DNA from: Arcicella sp.
GTDB lineage: Bacteria; Bacteroidota; Bacteroidia; Cytophagales; Spirosomataceae
Direction of reading: 5' to 3'
DNA length: 64,000 bases
NCBI GenBank assembly: GCA_025454855.1
Contig: JALONS010000014.1
Location: 1 to 64,000, forward strand
Positions within the stretch are counted from its first letter, which is position 1; every line of letters starts with the position of its first letter. Positions 38,442 to 46,477 of this stretch are shown piece by piece. The notes under the pieces were generated by a model, which saw only the letters and a list, made by a program, of their open reading frames with translations, was not told where the DNA came from and did no database searches. A program made the position numbers and the translations under genes.

Positions 38442-40010
38442 ATGGAACAAAATGGAAAACGGAAAGGATACACAATCGGGCAGGTTTTGGCTAATCTATT
38501 CATTTTCTGGTTTTTTTTGCCCATTGTAGTTTTTAGCCAAGCTCAAAAAGAAACTCCGCACTGGCGACCAGCCTATCATTTTAGTCCCCCTAAAAACTGG
38601 ACAAATGACCCCAATGGTTTGCTATATTTCCAAGGAGAGTATCATCTTTTTTATCAACATAATCCCTACGAAAATAAATGGGGACACATGAGTTGGGGAC
38701 ACGCCGTCAGTAAAAACTTAGTGGACTGGGAACACCTTCCCTTGGCAATTCCTGAAGATTCAGTTTGGATTTTTTCGGGAAGTACTGTCATAGACAAACA
38801 AAATTCTTCGGGCTTTCAAACGGGTACTGAACCGTGTATGGTGGCTCTTTATACTGCTGACTATCACGATGGAAAAAAGGAAGCTCAATACCTTGCTTAT
38901 TCAAATGACCGAGGACGTACTTGGATTAAATACGCAGGAAATCCAGTGATTGATTTGCAAATGAAGGACTTCCGAGACCCTCATGTAATATGGCACGGAC
39001 CGTCGCAACAATGGGTAATGAGTGTAGTATTTCCAAAAGAATATAAAGTTGTATTTTTCACTTCTAAAAACCTCAAAAACTGGACTCGCTCGGGTGAATT
39101 TGGAAATCAGGGAGAAGTTCGGAAAATTTGGGAATGTCCTGCCTTAATAGAACTACCCATTTCAGACAATCCACTAAAAACCAAATGGTTATTATTTATT
39201 TCTACGAATGGGGTAATCGAAAAATTTGAAGGAATGCAATATTTTGTTGGGGATTTTGATGGTTCAACGTTCAAGAACGACAATTCTCCCGAAACAAAAT
39301 TATATATCGATTTTGGAAAAGATTTCTACGCCGCTATTCCTTATACGGATGCTCCCGATAGTCAGAAAATTATCTTGGGTTGGATGTCGAATTGGCAATA
39401 CGCTGGCGACTTACCCACCTTTCCGTGGAAAGGGCAAATGTCAATTCCGAGAACGATAAGTTTAAAGCAAACGCTCGAAGGGTTACGTTTATTTCAAGAG
39501 CCTATCCATACCCTAAAACCCAAAAAAGATTTTTTAACTTTTGAAAAGGAAAATTTTGTACTTTCCAAAGAGAAACAATTAGACGGCATGAAACTTTTTG
39601 CTAAAAATTCGTACATGGTAGAGGTTGAATTTAATGCAAAATCAGCTCATAATTTTGGTGTAAAAGTAGCACAATTGAAGGATAAGAAAAATCCAAAAGT
39701 AACGCTTCAAGAAACGATTGTGGGTTATAACTTGACAACTCAACAACTATACATCGACCGCACGAAATCGGGTAAGATGTTCAAGGAGAATTTTGCTTCG
39801 GTAGAAAAAGTAAAACTTCCCCTAAAAAATAAGACCTTGAAAATGAAGATATTAGTAGATAAATCTTCGGTAGAAGTATTTGGTAATGACGGAGAAGTGG
39901 CGATTACGAGTCTTATCTTTCCTGACGAAAATGCTAAAATCTTTTCTTTATTTACCACCAAAGGAAAAGTGAACGTCAAACGTTTAAAAATTACAGATTT
40001 ATCTAAGTGA
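38442..40010 (+). CDS. Secreted glycoside hydrolase family 32 (levanase/inulinase type)
   Basis: A 522-residue beta-fructosidase acting on fructans or sucrose-type linkages. All three GH32 catalytic motifs are present: the nucleophile in WTNDPNG (D56), FRDP (D179) and WECP (E231, acid/base), numbered from the chosen start. A C-terminal beta-sandwich (about 370-520) follows the five-bladed propeller. The start at 38442 gives a long signal ending VVFSQ; the frame is open from 38364, which would add 26 residues. Signal cleavage and context suggest a periplasmic or surface location, feeding the divergent SusCD transporters. Confidence 0.93.
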   Translation: MEQNGKRKGYTIGQVLANLFIFWFFLPIVVFSQAQKETPHWRPAYHFSPPKNWTNDPNGLLYFQGEYHLFYQHNPYENKWGHMSWGHAVSKNLVDWEHLPLAIPEDSVWIFSGSTVIDKQNSSGFQTGTEPCMVALYTADYHDGKKEAQYLAYSNDRGRTWIKYAGNPVIDLQMKDFRDPHVIWHGPSQQWVMSVVFPKEYKVVFFTSKNLKNWTRSGEFGNQGEVRKIWECPALIELPISDNPLKTKWLLFISTNGVIEKFEGMQYFVGDFDGSTFKNDNSPETKLYIDFGKDFYAAIPYTDAPDSQKIILGWMSNWQYAGDLPTFPWKGQMSIPRTISLKQTLEGLRLFQEPIHTLKPKKDFLTFEKENFVLSKEKQLDGMKLFAKNSYMVEVEFNAKSAHNFGVKVAQLKDKKNPKVTLQETIVGYNLTTQQLYIDRTKSGKMFKENFASVEKVKLPLKNKTLKMKILVDKSSVEVFGNDGEVAITSLIFPDENAKIFSLFTTKGKVNVKRLKITDLSK

Positions 40011-40081
40011 GTTTACAATAAATTGGCGTGAATATTGTTTTATAGCTACTAAGTATGTCACAAGTTCTAAATTTATACACT

Positions 40082-40180
40082 ATGAGGACACTATCATTGA
40101 TTGCGATTGCCCTTTTGGCATCGGGAGTTCTGTTATCTTTCAAGAAAAAATCATCGTCAGATGATAATTTGGGAGTTTAA
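40082..40180 (+). CDS. Possible 32-residue membrane/secreted peptide
   Basis: A short frame begins MRTLSLIAIALLASGVLLSF and ends with KKKSSSDDNLGV. It looks like a signal-anchor with a short charged tail. There is no Shine-Dalgarno, which is normal here. It lies alone between the GH32 gene and a terminator. I do not recognise it, and chance cannot be excluded. Confidence 0.35.
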   Translation: MRTLSLIAIALLASGVLLSFKKKSSSDDNLGV

Positions 40181-40303
40181 AAATTATGTTCCAGTGATGA
40201 ATTAGAAAAAATGAGCTACGAATGTAAAACTATCATTCAGTATTTTGTGTGAAAGTAGCATTTATTTACGCATGGTTCATTACTTGGTATTCAATTAAAA
40301 AGA

Positions 40304-40338
40304 GAGTTAGAAGTTGGTCATTTACCAGCTTTTAACTC
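40304..40338 (-). terminator. Terminator of the thiamine pyrophosphokinase gene
   Basis: GAGTTAGAAGTTGG and CCAGCTTTTAACTC pair imperfectly around TCATTTA. On the minus strand the stem is followed by a T-run. Confidence 0.7.
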
Positions 40339-40348
40339 CCTTAATTAT

Positions 40349-41014
40349 TCAAATATCAACGCATTCCATTAATAATAAATCTCCCTGTTGATGGGTAATT
40401 TGAATAATTCCATCCTCTGCTACTTCATTACTGCTACCCGTTCTGTAACCCATTAAAAGGCTTTCATTGTTTAATGAGTACTTTAAATTTTGTGTGGTAA
40501 TTCCAGTTACCTCTCCAATAGGAATTAGGGAAATGGGCGTACCCTGCGGGTACCATTTTTCGTAGTTTCTCGGTAAAAGGAAAATCTTGGAGTAGTCGTC
40601 CAATAAAACAATCTTTAACTGCTCTCTAAACCTCACAATATTGGTGATGTTAGTAATGGTATGGTCGGCACGCCTACCCGTTGCCCAAATAACATTTACC
40701 GCAGGAAAACCTCTGTTAATTAAATATTCAAAGGCTTTTTCAAGGTCTGTTTTGTCTTGGTCGGGCGTATGAACTACCTCTATTGGATATTGTTCTTCTC
40801 GGATTTTTTCAGCGTCAAAATCTCGGTCAAAATCCCCTAAAAGTACATCTACTTTAATATTTAAGGATAAAACTCGATGAATGGCAGAGTCTAAAACTAC
40901 CACCAACGGCGACCATTCCAATAATTCTCCCATCAATTCCATACTACACGCTTCGCCATTGGCAATGATAAGGGCAGGTTCTTGTTCGTCTCGAATAATA
41001 TGATGTGATGACAT
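40349..41014 (-). CDS. Thiamine diphosphokinase
   Basis: A 221-residue protein matching the thiamine pyrophosphokinase fold, which transfers pyrophosphate from ATP to thiamine. It has VVVLDSAIHR, the metal-binding VLLGDFDRDFD (near residue 60), PDQDKTDLEKAFEYL and GRRADHTITNI, all at the expected spacing, then the small C-terminal beta domain. No thiamine transporter or TPP riboswitch is adjacent. The start codon is preceded by the iterated palindrome at 41016-41082. Confidence 0.88.
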   Translation of the reverse strand: MSSHHIIRDEQEPALIIANGEACSMELMGELLEWSPLVVVLDSAIHRVLSLNIKVDVLLGDFDRDFDAEKIREEQYPIEVVHTPDQDKTDLEKAFEYLINRGFPAVNVIWATGRRADHTITNITNIVRFREQLKIVLLDDYSKIFLLPRNYEKWYPQGTPISLIPIGEVTGITTQNLKYSLNNESLLMGYRTGSSNEVAEDGIIQITHQQGDLLLMECVDI

Positions 41015-41015
41015 T

Positions 41016-41082
41016 TTCGATGTTCGATTTTTGATATTCGATGTTCAATTTTCAAACATCGAAAACCGAACATCGAACATTA
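41016..41082. repeat. Iterated-heptamer palindrome (TCGATNT family)
   Basis: Heptamers of the form TCGATGT, TCGATTT, TTGATAT, TCGATGT are followed by inverse words ATCGAAA, ACCGAAC, ATCGAAC. The outer arms ATGTTCGAT (41020-41028) and ATCGAACAT (41072-41080) pair perfectly. The same word family recurs inside kdtA at 63424-63502. Confidence 0.75.
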
Positions 41083-42315
41083 TTTTTCCATACTTAATTC
41101 TCCTTCCCATTTGGCTACAACGGCAGTAGCTACGGCATTTCCTGCTACTGACGTGGCTGAACGTCCCATATCCAGAAGCCAATCTACGGCAAAAAGTAAA
41201 ATAAGTCCTTCGGCAGGTAAATTAAACATCGACATCGTTCCCGCAATTACCACCAACGAAGCACGTGGTACACCTGCAATACCCTTACTGGTAATAAGTA
41301 AGGTAAGCATCATGGTTACTTGTTGGGCTACTGTAAGTTCGATACCGTAGGCTTGGGCAATAAATCCTACGGCAAAAGTCATGTACATCATTGAGCCGTC
41401 GAGGTTGAAAGAATAACCCAAAGGCAATACAAAGCTGACGATTCTTTCGGGTACGCCAAATTTTTTCAACTGTTCAATCTGTAAGGGCATAGATGCCTCA
41501 GAACTTGCCGTACTAAAAGATAAGAAAAGGGCATCCTTTACGTATGCTAATAATTTCCAGTAAGGTACTTTTACAAACATACAGATAGCGGGTAGCACCA
41601 CTAATATAAAAAATGCCAGCGTAGCAAAGAAACAGATTATCAAGTAAAAATATCCTCCTAAAATCCCCAATCCTTTTTGTGCAATGACGGCTGCCACTGC
41701 CCCAAAAACCCCGTAGGGAGCAAAACCCATGACATAGCTCACAATTTTGAACATGATTTCAGAAACGGCATCGAGGGCTTTGATGATAATTTTACCGTGG
41801 TCGCCGATGGCGGCGGTTGCAATACCAAAAAATACTGAGAACACCACAATTTGTAAGATTTCGTTGGTAGCTAAAGCCTCAAAAAAACTTTGTGGAAAAA
41901 GGTGCGTAATGAAATTTTCCATCGTCATTTTCTTGGCTTCAATCCCCGTATCAGCTCCTGCTTCTGGCAGTGGAATCTGCATCATCTTACCAGGGCGAAG
42001 AATATTAACCGCCACTAAACCTGTGAGTAAAGAGAGAATGGTAGCAAAATAAAAATATCCTAAAGTCTTTGCCCCTATTCTACCCACCAATTTAAAGTCT
42101 CCTAATTTGGCAATACCTACAGTAAGAATTGAAAAAATGAGTGGTCCGATAATCATTTTAATCATTCTAAGAAAAATTTTGCTTAGAAGATTCAAATACG
42201 TACTGGCTGAGGCAAGTGCTTCTTTATCAGTGCTATACTTTTGGTTTAGAATGTACCCGACGATGATACCGAGGCTCATGCCGATAAAAATTTTCCAAGT
42301 AATATTTAGTTTCAT
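41080..42315 (-). CDS. Dicarboxylate/amino acid:cation symporter (DAACS family)
   Basis: A 411-residue integral inner-membrane transporter of the GltP/DctA family, moving dicarboxylates or acidic amino acids with protons or sodium. Features include about eight transmembrane segments, the re-entrant-loop motif FSTASSEASMP (near 270), GYSFNLDGSMMYM and a C-terminal region with WLLDMGRSATSVAGN. The NLDG and DMGRS elements fit substrate-binding positions of the family. Which substrate is transported cannot be decided. Confidence 0.93.
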   Translation of the reverse strand: MKLNITWKIFIGMSLGIIVGYILNQKYSTDKEALASASTYLNLLSKIFLRMIKMIIGPLIFSILTVGIAKLGDFKLVGRIGAKTLGYFYFATILSLLTGLVAVNILRPGKMMQIPLPEAGADTGIEAKKMTMENFITHLFPQSFFEALATNEILQIVVFSVFFGIATAAIGDHGKIIIKALDAVSEIMFKIVSYVMGFAPYGVFGAVAAVIAQKGLGILGGYFYLIICFFATLAFFILVVLPAICMFVKVPYWKLLAYVKDALFLSFSTASSEASMPLQIEQLKKFGVPERIVSFVLPLGYSFNLDGSMMYMTFAVGFIAQAYGIELTVAQQVTMMLTLLITSKGIAGVPRASLVVIAGTMSMFNLPAEGLILLFAVDWLLDMGRSATSVAGNAVATAVVAKWEGELSMEK

Positions 42316-42364
42316 TTAGTATTAGTTTGAGTTGAGAATTAGGATTTAGTAATAACGAATTAAC

Positions 42365-42394
42365 ACAAAAAAACACGGTTTTGCAAATCCGTGC
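42365..42394 (-). terminator. Terminator of the SRPBCC-type gene
   Basis: CACGG and CCGTG flank an internal TTTGCAAA palindrome. On the minus strand the stem ends in a run of seven T's. Confidence 0.65.
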
Positions 42395-42405
42395 TGTGAG
42401 AATCT

Positions 42406-42840
42406 CTATCGAAATACTTTGCGATAAATGGGTTTTCTGTACAAAAATTGAAGATAAAGCAAAGGATAAAAAAGGTAATCCGTTAGTAATGAAGGTGTTT
42501 TGAAAGTAATATCATCAATAATAAGCGTTCCTGATTGGTTTTTGACCATACGATGGCGATGTTTCCAATAAGTTAGAAAAAACGGTAGTTTTACGCCTTC
42601 ATCAATAAAATATATCTCCGTTTCAGAACTGTGCTGGTCGGTAATGTCAGAAATCCAATCTTGTTTAAAGAATAGAAAATTGAGTTCTAAATGTACCTTA
42701 TCGCCTTTCATACACCCACCAAATTCTTTTACTTTAACGGGTGGGAAAGGCGGTGCTAATTTCGAGAATAAAGATAAATCAAAGCCTTCCCAAACTTTGA
42801 GAAGGCTTTGATTTACCTCAGTTGTAATTTTTATGGTCAT
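42406..42840 (-). CDS. SRPBCC (START-like) family protein
   Basis: A 144-residue protein with the pattern of ligand-binding SRPBCC proteins: ITTEVNQSLLKVWEGFDLSL at the N-terminus, FPPVKVKEFGGCMKGD and a C-terminal helix region (YPLLYLQFLYRKPIYRKVF). No active-site residue can be assigned. A perfect 14-bp inverted repeat lies within codons 9 to 22. It is read leftward, 114 bases before the symporter gene's upstream end, and ends in its own terminator. Confidence 0.7.
   Translation of the reverse strand: MTIKITTEVNQSLLKVWEGFDLSLFSKLAPPFPPVKVKEFGGCMKGDKVHLELNFLFFKQDWISDITDQHSSETEIYFIDEGVKLPFFLTYWKHRHRMVKNQSGTLIIDDITFKTPSLLTDYLFYPLLYLQFLYRKPIYRKVFR
42776..42814. repeat. Perfect 14-bp hairpin inside a coding region
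   Basis: AAATCAAAGCCTTC (42776-42789) and GAAGGCTTTGATTT (42801-42814) are exact inverse copies with an 11-base loop. They fall in the 5' coding part of the SRPBCC-type gene. Confidence 0.8.
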
Positions 42841-42942
42841 ATTTATAATTCTTTGAATGAATATACTAAGCGAAGGGATAGTTTTCGAGAAACTAACAGC
42901 TTACTATACTATCGTTCACCAATCTTTCATCTATTAGAGATA

Positions 42943-43695
42943 TTAAAATTCTTCCCATTTAGGAGCTTCTACCGCTACTATTTTGGTGGCTTCGTTACTA
43001 TCTGGAAAATAAAAAGATATTTTACCGTAGGTTTCCAATGTTTCTAAATGTCCGCACGTCATGGGGTTAGCCGTAATAGCGTGTACGTGCAACTGGCTAC
43101 CGTAAGGCGTAAATATACCCTGATGATTTTCAGAATAAAATCCAGTAAGCAATACCACCTCCGCCGAGTGCCACAGTTCGTGAGCAAATTGTTTGTGTGT
43201 ATCAGCCGTGTGCGTGATGCCCGACTGCCAATTTATCACATGAAAACTCATATTTTTCACCCAAGTTCTTGCCATGAAAGGAAACGGACGGGTAACATCA
43301 ATTCCATTATCGGCGGCTAAGGTTTTTACCAATTCTGAAAGGTCACTCAGATTATCTAAATCTCGCTCAATGGTGACAATTTTCCAATTTTTTACGTAAG
43401 TATAAACCAACATAGCGGCACTGTGATTAAAAGTAGTGTCGCTTCGTACAAAGGTATTATCAATAAATGATGTGAGTGATTTGCCGTGTGCTATTGAAAT
43501 CTCCCCTCTCAAACTATCTACTACCCCAATGGCAAAAAGATTTTCTCGATTGAGCGTATCTAAACGAATTTTGGCGGATAAATCAGCATCGTGCATAATT
43601 TTCCGTAATTCTCCCACCGATTTAACTTCAGGATTTTGAGCAAAAACTGGTAAAATTCCCAACCATACCAGTAAAAAAGAACATAGGAGCTTCAT
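42943..43695 (-). CDS. Secreted acetolactate decarboxylase-like protein
   Basis: A 250-residue protein with a signal peptide (MKLLCSFLLVWLGILPVFAQ). It resembles alpha-acetolactate decarboxylase, which converts acetolactate to acetoin. GVVDSLRGEISIAHGK (near 57-72) matches the N-terminal part, with Glu65. GFYSENHQGI then LHVHAITANPMTCGHLE supplies the zinc triad H203-x-H205-x10-H216, the same spacing I recall for the Bacillus enzyme. Overall similarity is low and the family is usually cytosolic or secreted in fermenters. No acetolactate synthase is nearby, so the substrate may differ. Confidence 0.65.
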   Translation of the reverse strand: MKLLCSFLLVWLGILPVFAQNPEVKSVGELRKIMHDADLSAKIRLDTLNRENLFAIGVVDSLRGEISIAHGKSLTSFIDNTFVRSDTTFNHSAAMLVYTYVKNWKIVTIERDLDNLSDLSELVKTLAADNGIDVTRPFPFMARTWVKNMSFHVINWQSGITHTADTHKQFAHELWHSAEVVLLTGFYSENHQGIFTPYGSQLHVHAITANPMTCGHLETLETYGKISFYFPDSNEATKIVAVEAPKWEEF

Positions 43696-43925
43696 AGGTA
43701 GTGCGTTAGTAGTTGAAATTCAATGATTGGTTTCAGAGAGGTGAGTATTTTTCAACACTAACGACTATTTTGCCAATATCATAACGATAGAATGCAATAG
43801 ATATTATGAAGATAAACTGAGTTTTTCTACGAAAGACTACAAAACAATTTCTATGCCAAATCCTTGATTATGAACAAATTGGAAGACAAAACAAAGCAGT
43901 ACCCTAAACTATTTGTAAACAAAAC

Positions 43926-44264
43926 TTAGTTGAATAGAAAAGATAGAATAGCCATGAAAACTACCTTGAGAATATTTAAGAAAACAAACGCCACTACTTC
44001 TATGGTATTTTTCACAAAATGTACTACTTGTTGTATCACTGATTTTGTAAGATGATGAGATGGCTTATTTTCTTCCTTTTTCAGGATTGAAGTTCTATTT
44101 TCTGCTGGAATCCGATAAGAATTTGATGCCAGTTTTACGGAATCTGCTTTAATCTTTTTGTTTTCACGCCCGTGCATGATGGTAGAAGATTCAAGAAAAC
44201 CGAAACTTGAACAAGTGGTAATTACCACGAACGAAAAAATGATGTAGAGTAATTTTTGCTTCAT
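43926..44264 (-). CDS. Hypothetical protein with N- and C-terminal hydrophobic segments
   Basis: A 112-residue protein that I do not recognise. It begins with a signal-like segment (MKQKLLYIIFSFVVITTCSS) that contains a Cys near a weak lipobox. A basic, polar middle (about 34-75) follows, and it ends with a hydrophobic helix (about 88-112, VAFVFLNILKVVFMAILSFLF). The two ends suggest membrane insertion. It stands alone between the acetolactate-decarboxylase-like gene and csaA, all leftward but with spacers of 75 bases or more. Confidence 0.5.
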   Translation of the reverse strand: MKQKLLYIIFSFVVITTCSSFGFLESSTIMHGRENKKIKADSVKLASNSYRIPAENRTSILKKEENKPSHHLTKSVIQQVVHFVKNTIEVVAFVFLNILKVVFMAILSFLFN

Positions 44265-44339
44265 TTTGATAAGAGGTTTAATAATCTCTGCGAATATAAC
44301 AAACTACTTCATAGATTGTTAGCAGAACCCCGTAATTTT

Positions 44340-44678
44340 TTAAGCCAATTTTGTTCCGTTGGGAACGGCACGTTCGATACTTGATAAAACTACTTCGCCA
44401 TCTGATAAAACAAAACCCGTCACTAATACCTCCGAAATAAAGTTGGCGATTTGTCGGGGAGGAAAGTTAGTCACACAAATTACTTGTTTGCCCACTAATT
44501 CCCCCTTCGTGTAAAGTTTAGTAATCTGAGCCGATGACTGTTTGATACCTATTTCATCACCTAAATCAATGATTAGTTGATAAGCTGGCTTTTTGGCTTT
44601 AGCAAAGTCCCTAACTTCCAAAATTGTTCCTGCTCTTAGCTCTACTTTTTCAAAATCTTGCCATGAAATGGTCTCCAT
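44340..44678 (-). CDS. csaA: CsaA-type tRNA-binding protein
   Basis: A 112-residue OB-fold protein of the CsaA family, related to the tRNA-binding domain of MetRS/Trbp111. CsaA from Bacillus has export-related chaperone activity. Family marks are FEKVELRAGTILEV (about 9-22), LIIDLGDEIGIKQSSAQIT and VICVTNFPPRQIANFISEVL. Length matches the family, and no other domain is attached. It is a likely dimer in the cytoplasm. Confidence 0.9.
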   Translation of the reverse strand: METISWQDFEKVELRAGTILEVRDFAKAKKPAYQLIIDLGDEIGIKQSSAQITKLYTKGELVGKQVICVTNFPPRQIANFISEVLVTGFVLSDGEVVLSSIERAVPNGTKLA

Positions 44679-44803
44679 TTTCTATAAAATTACCAAATGT
44701 TAATAAATGATTTTTTTTGAATTTTGTATAAAGATTAGGTAATTCTACGCTAAAACCAATCAAAAAAACTTAGTTGATTTGTAGAATAATTACCTCGCAA
44801 ACA

Positions 44804-44911
44804 ATGTTGATTATAATTCCGATACTCGCAATAAGTCTTTTGGCTTTAGGAACCTATCTATTATTAAATGTATTAGATATAAATATCAGATTTTTATCCA
44901 CTAAAAAATAG
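44804..44911 (+). CDS. Possible 35-residue single-helix membrane protein
   Basis: The frame begins MLIIIPILAISLLALGTYLL and ends NIRFLSTKK: one hydrophobic helix with a short basic tail. It lies in a spacer otherwise empty, rightward, and is followed 18 bases later by a 12-bp hairpin. It is too short for confidence without homologues. Confidence 0.35.
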   Translation: MLIIIPILAISLLALGTYLLLNVLDINIRFLSTKK

Positions 44912-44928
44912 TTTTTAGTTCTCGATAG

Positions 44929-44970
44929 AAATCGTTGAAACGTAATTATAGTCCTTACTTTCAACGATTT
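44929..44970 (+). terminator. Hairpin after the small membrane frame
   Basis: AAATCGTTGAAA and TTTCAACGATTT are perfect 12-base inverse copies with an 18-base loop. There is no strong T-run, so the terminator call is tentative. Confidence 0.5.
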
Positions 44971-45042
44971 AAGATTGTAAATTAGTAGTTCGTTCACTCT
45001 TATGCCCCGTTTACCTCTTTTTTCTATTTATCACGGAGAAGG

Positions 45043-45077
45043 GATGCGATTTTAATGTAATACGTTAAAGTCGCATC
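45043..45077 (-). terminator. Near-perfect palindrome after the DUF3298 gene
   Basis: GATGCGATTTTAATGTA and TACGTTAAAGTCGCATC pair at 15 of 17 positions with almost no loop. It lies 15 bases beyond the leftward gene's stop codon. It could be a terminator or a cruciform-forming site. Confidence 0.5.
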
Positions 45078-45091
45078 ACCGCCCCTCTCTA

Positions 45092-45907
45092 TCATTTCAA
45101 AATCTCTTTCAAACTTTCATAGGGTATTTCCAGTTCGGTTACACCCGCTGCATAAGGTTTTATCTCGTAAACGTTGAATAAAAACTTTATTCCCTTATCG
45201 GTAAAAGTAAAATTATCATTCAAGATAAAACGACCATTTTCAAAAAAGTAACCATTCTCTTCACCAAGTTTATCAGCAGGTTTTAGATTTTCTTGTTTTC
45301 TGAATATGGCTTCAGCAGAAGGTAATAATTTCTTGCCATAGCCCTGTACAAAAATATCATCTAAAGTAATCCTTTTGAACGACTTACGGTCATACACATA
45401 ATAATACTCCATACTCACAGGATGAGCACCGCCCATAAACCAATACGTATTTGTATGAAGTATCAAATATTTTTCGGTTTGGCGTTGTACTTTACAATAG
45501 GCTTCCATGTTCCAAGGCATAGCTAAAAAACCACCCTCATACTGAGCATTGGCTTTGTTTACATAGCTTTGCCCTTCTTTAATTTTTTGGTCATAGTCAT
45601 CCACAAAAGGTTTAGCTAATTCTTCAAAATTTTTAGGTCTTGATTTAGTACTATCACCGTCATCGTGATAAATATTGAGGATTTCCTGCTTAACAACCTC
45701 ATTAAAGGCGGCTGATTCAAACGCTGGATACTCGAAGCTAACGGTTGCACACAACGAATCTTTATTAACACAAGTTTGGCTGTGCTTTTCAAACTTTTCT
45801 ACGGTATATTTTAACGTATCAGTGGTAGCTGATAAATCTTTCTGTGAAGAACTTCCACAACTCCACAAAAGAGTTATCAAAGCTATAAAAAGGAGTTTGT
45901 TGGTCAT
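45092..45907 (-). CDS. DUF3298/DUF4163-type lipoprotein
   Basis: A 271-residue lipoprotein (MTNKLLFIALITLLWSCG; Cys17). It matches the pattern of DUF4163/DUF3298 proteins: an N-terminal beta-rich part (VSFEYPAFESAAFNEVVKQ) and the C-terminal GGAHPVSMEYYYVYDRKSFKRITLDDIF with FTFTDKGIKFLFNVYEI. The fold is seen in periplasmic RsiV-type proteins, but no anti-sigma part is present here. Function is unknown. It is 12 bases downstream of the VOC gene and likely cotranscribed with it. Confidence 0.8.
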   Translation of the reverse strand: MTNKLLFIALITLLWSCGSSSQKDLSATTDTLKYTVEKFEKHSQTCVNKDSLCATVSFEYPAFESAAFNEVVKQEILNIYHDDGDSTKSRPKNFEELAKPFVDDYDQKIKEGQSYVNKANAQYEGGFLAMPWNMEAYCKVQRQTEKYLILHTNTYWFMGGAHPVSMEYYYVYDRKSFKRITLDDIFVQGYGKKLLPSAEAIFRKQENLKPADKLGEENGYFFENGRFILNDNFTFTDKGIKFLFNVYEIKPYAAGVTELEIPYESLKEILK

Positions 45908-45919
45908 CTGAAATTATGG

Positions 45920-46309
45920 TTATTTTTGGTAAAATTCAATGGGTAACTGGTCGGGGTCTGAAATGAAGAAAAAGGCTTTTTCGGTAAACTCATCAATTCT
46001 AATGTCTTCACAATCAACTCCTCGTTGTTTCAATTTTTGATGTACATCTTCTATCATTTCTACTTCAAAAGCCAAATGCCGAAGACCACAGGCTTCGGGG
46101 CGTGAGCTACGTTTAGGAGGATTTGGAAAAGAAAAAAGCTCAATTTGGTATAAATCATTAACCGACAAATCTAATTTGTAAGACTGGCGTTCGGCTCGAT
46201 ATACTTCATGCTGAATCTTAAATCCTAAAATTTCAGTATAAAATTCTTTAGACTTCTGATAATCAGAACAAATAATGGCAACGTGATGAATACGGTTTAT
46301 TTGGAGCAT
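45920..46309 (-). CDS. VOC (glyoxalase-like) family protein
   Basis: A 129-residue single-domain metalloenzyme-type protein of the vicinal-oxygen-chelate superfamily, close to the YaeR/GloA2 branch. INRIHHVAIICSDYQKSKEF opens the first beta-alpha-beta unit and LRHLAFEVEMIEDVHQKL the second. Candidate metal ligands are His9, Glu55, His79 and the late Glu in PIEFYQK. It probably acts as a dimer. The substrate is unknown. The downstream DUF3298 gene follows after 10 bases. Confidence 0.85.
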   Translation of the reverse strand: MLQINRIHHVAIICSDYQKSKEFYTEILGFKIQHEVYRAERQSYKLDLSVNDLYQIELFSFPNPPKRSSRPEACGLRHLAFEVEMIEDVHQKLKQRGVDCEDIRIDEFTEKAFFFISDPDQLPIEFYQK

Positions 46310-46417
46310 TTTAGATTTTCTTTTTCACAAAGGTAAAAAAGGTTTCAGAACAAGTAGGAATACTGGCAATAATATTGAAGCAGTATATCAAAAGGGAGTT
46401 TCTTTTACACATAAAAT

Positions 46418-46453
46418 AGCCTGTTTAAATCTTTTATACGACTCAAACAGGCT
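46418..46453 (-). terminator. Terminator of the PepSY gene
   Basis: AGCCTGTTT and AAACAGGCT pair over nine bases. On the minus strand a T-rich run follows. It lies 25 bases after the PepSY stop codon. Confidence 0.7.
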
Positions 46454-46477
46454 TTTAACTAATTGCTAAACTAATTC

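Noticed and set aside
41016-41082. TPP riboswitch before the thiamine pyrophosphokinase gene
   Set aside because: The sequence is an iterated-heptamer palindrome and lacks any conserved riboswitch core.
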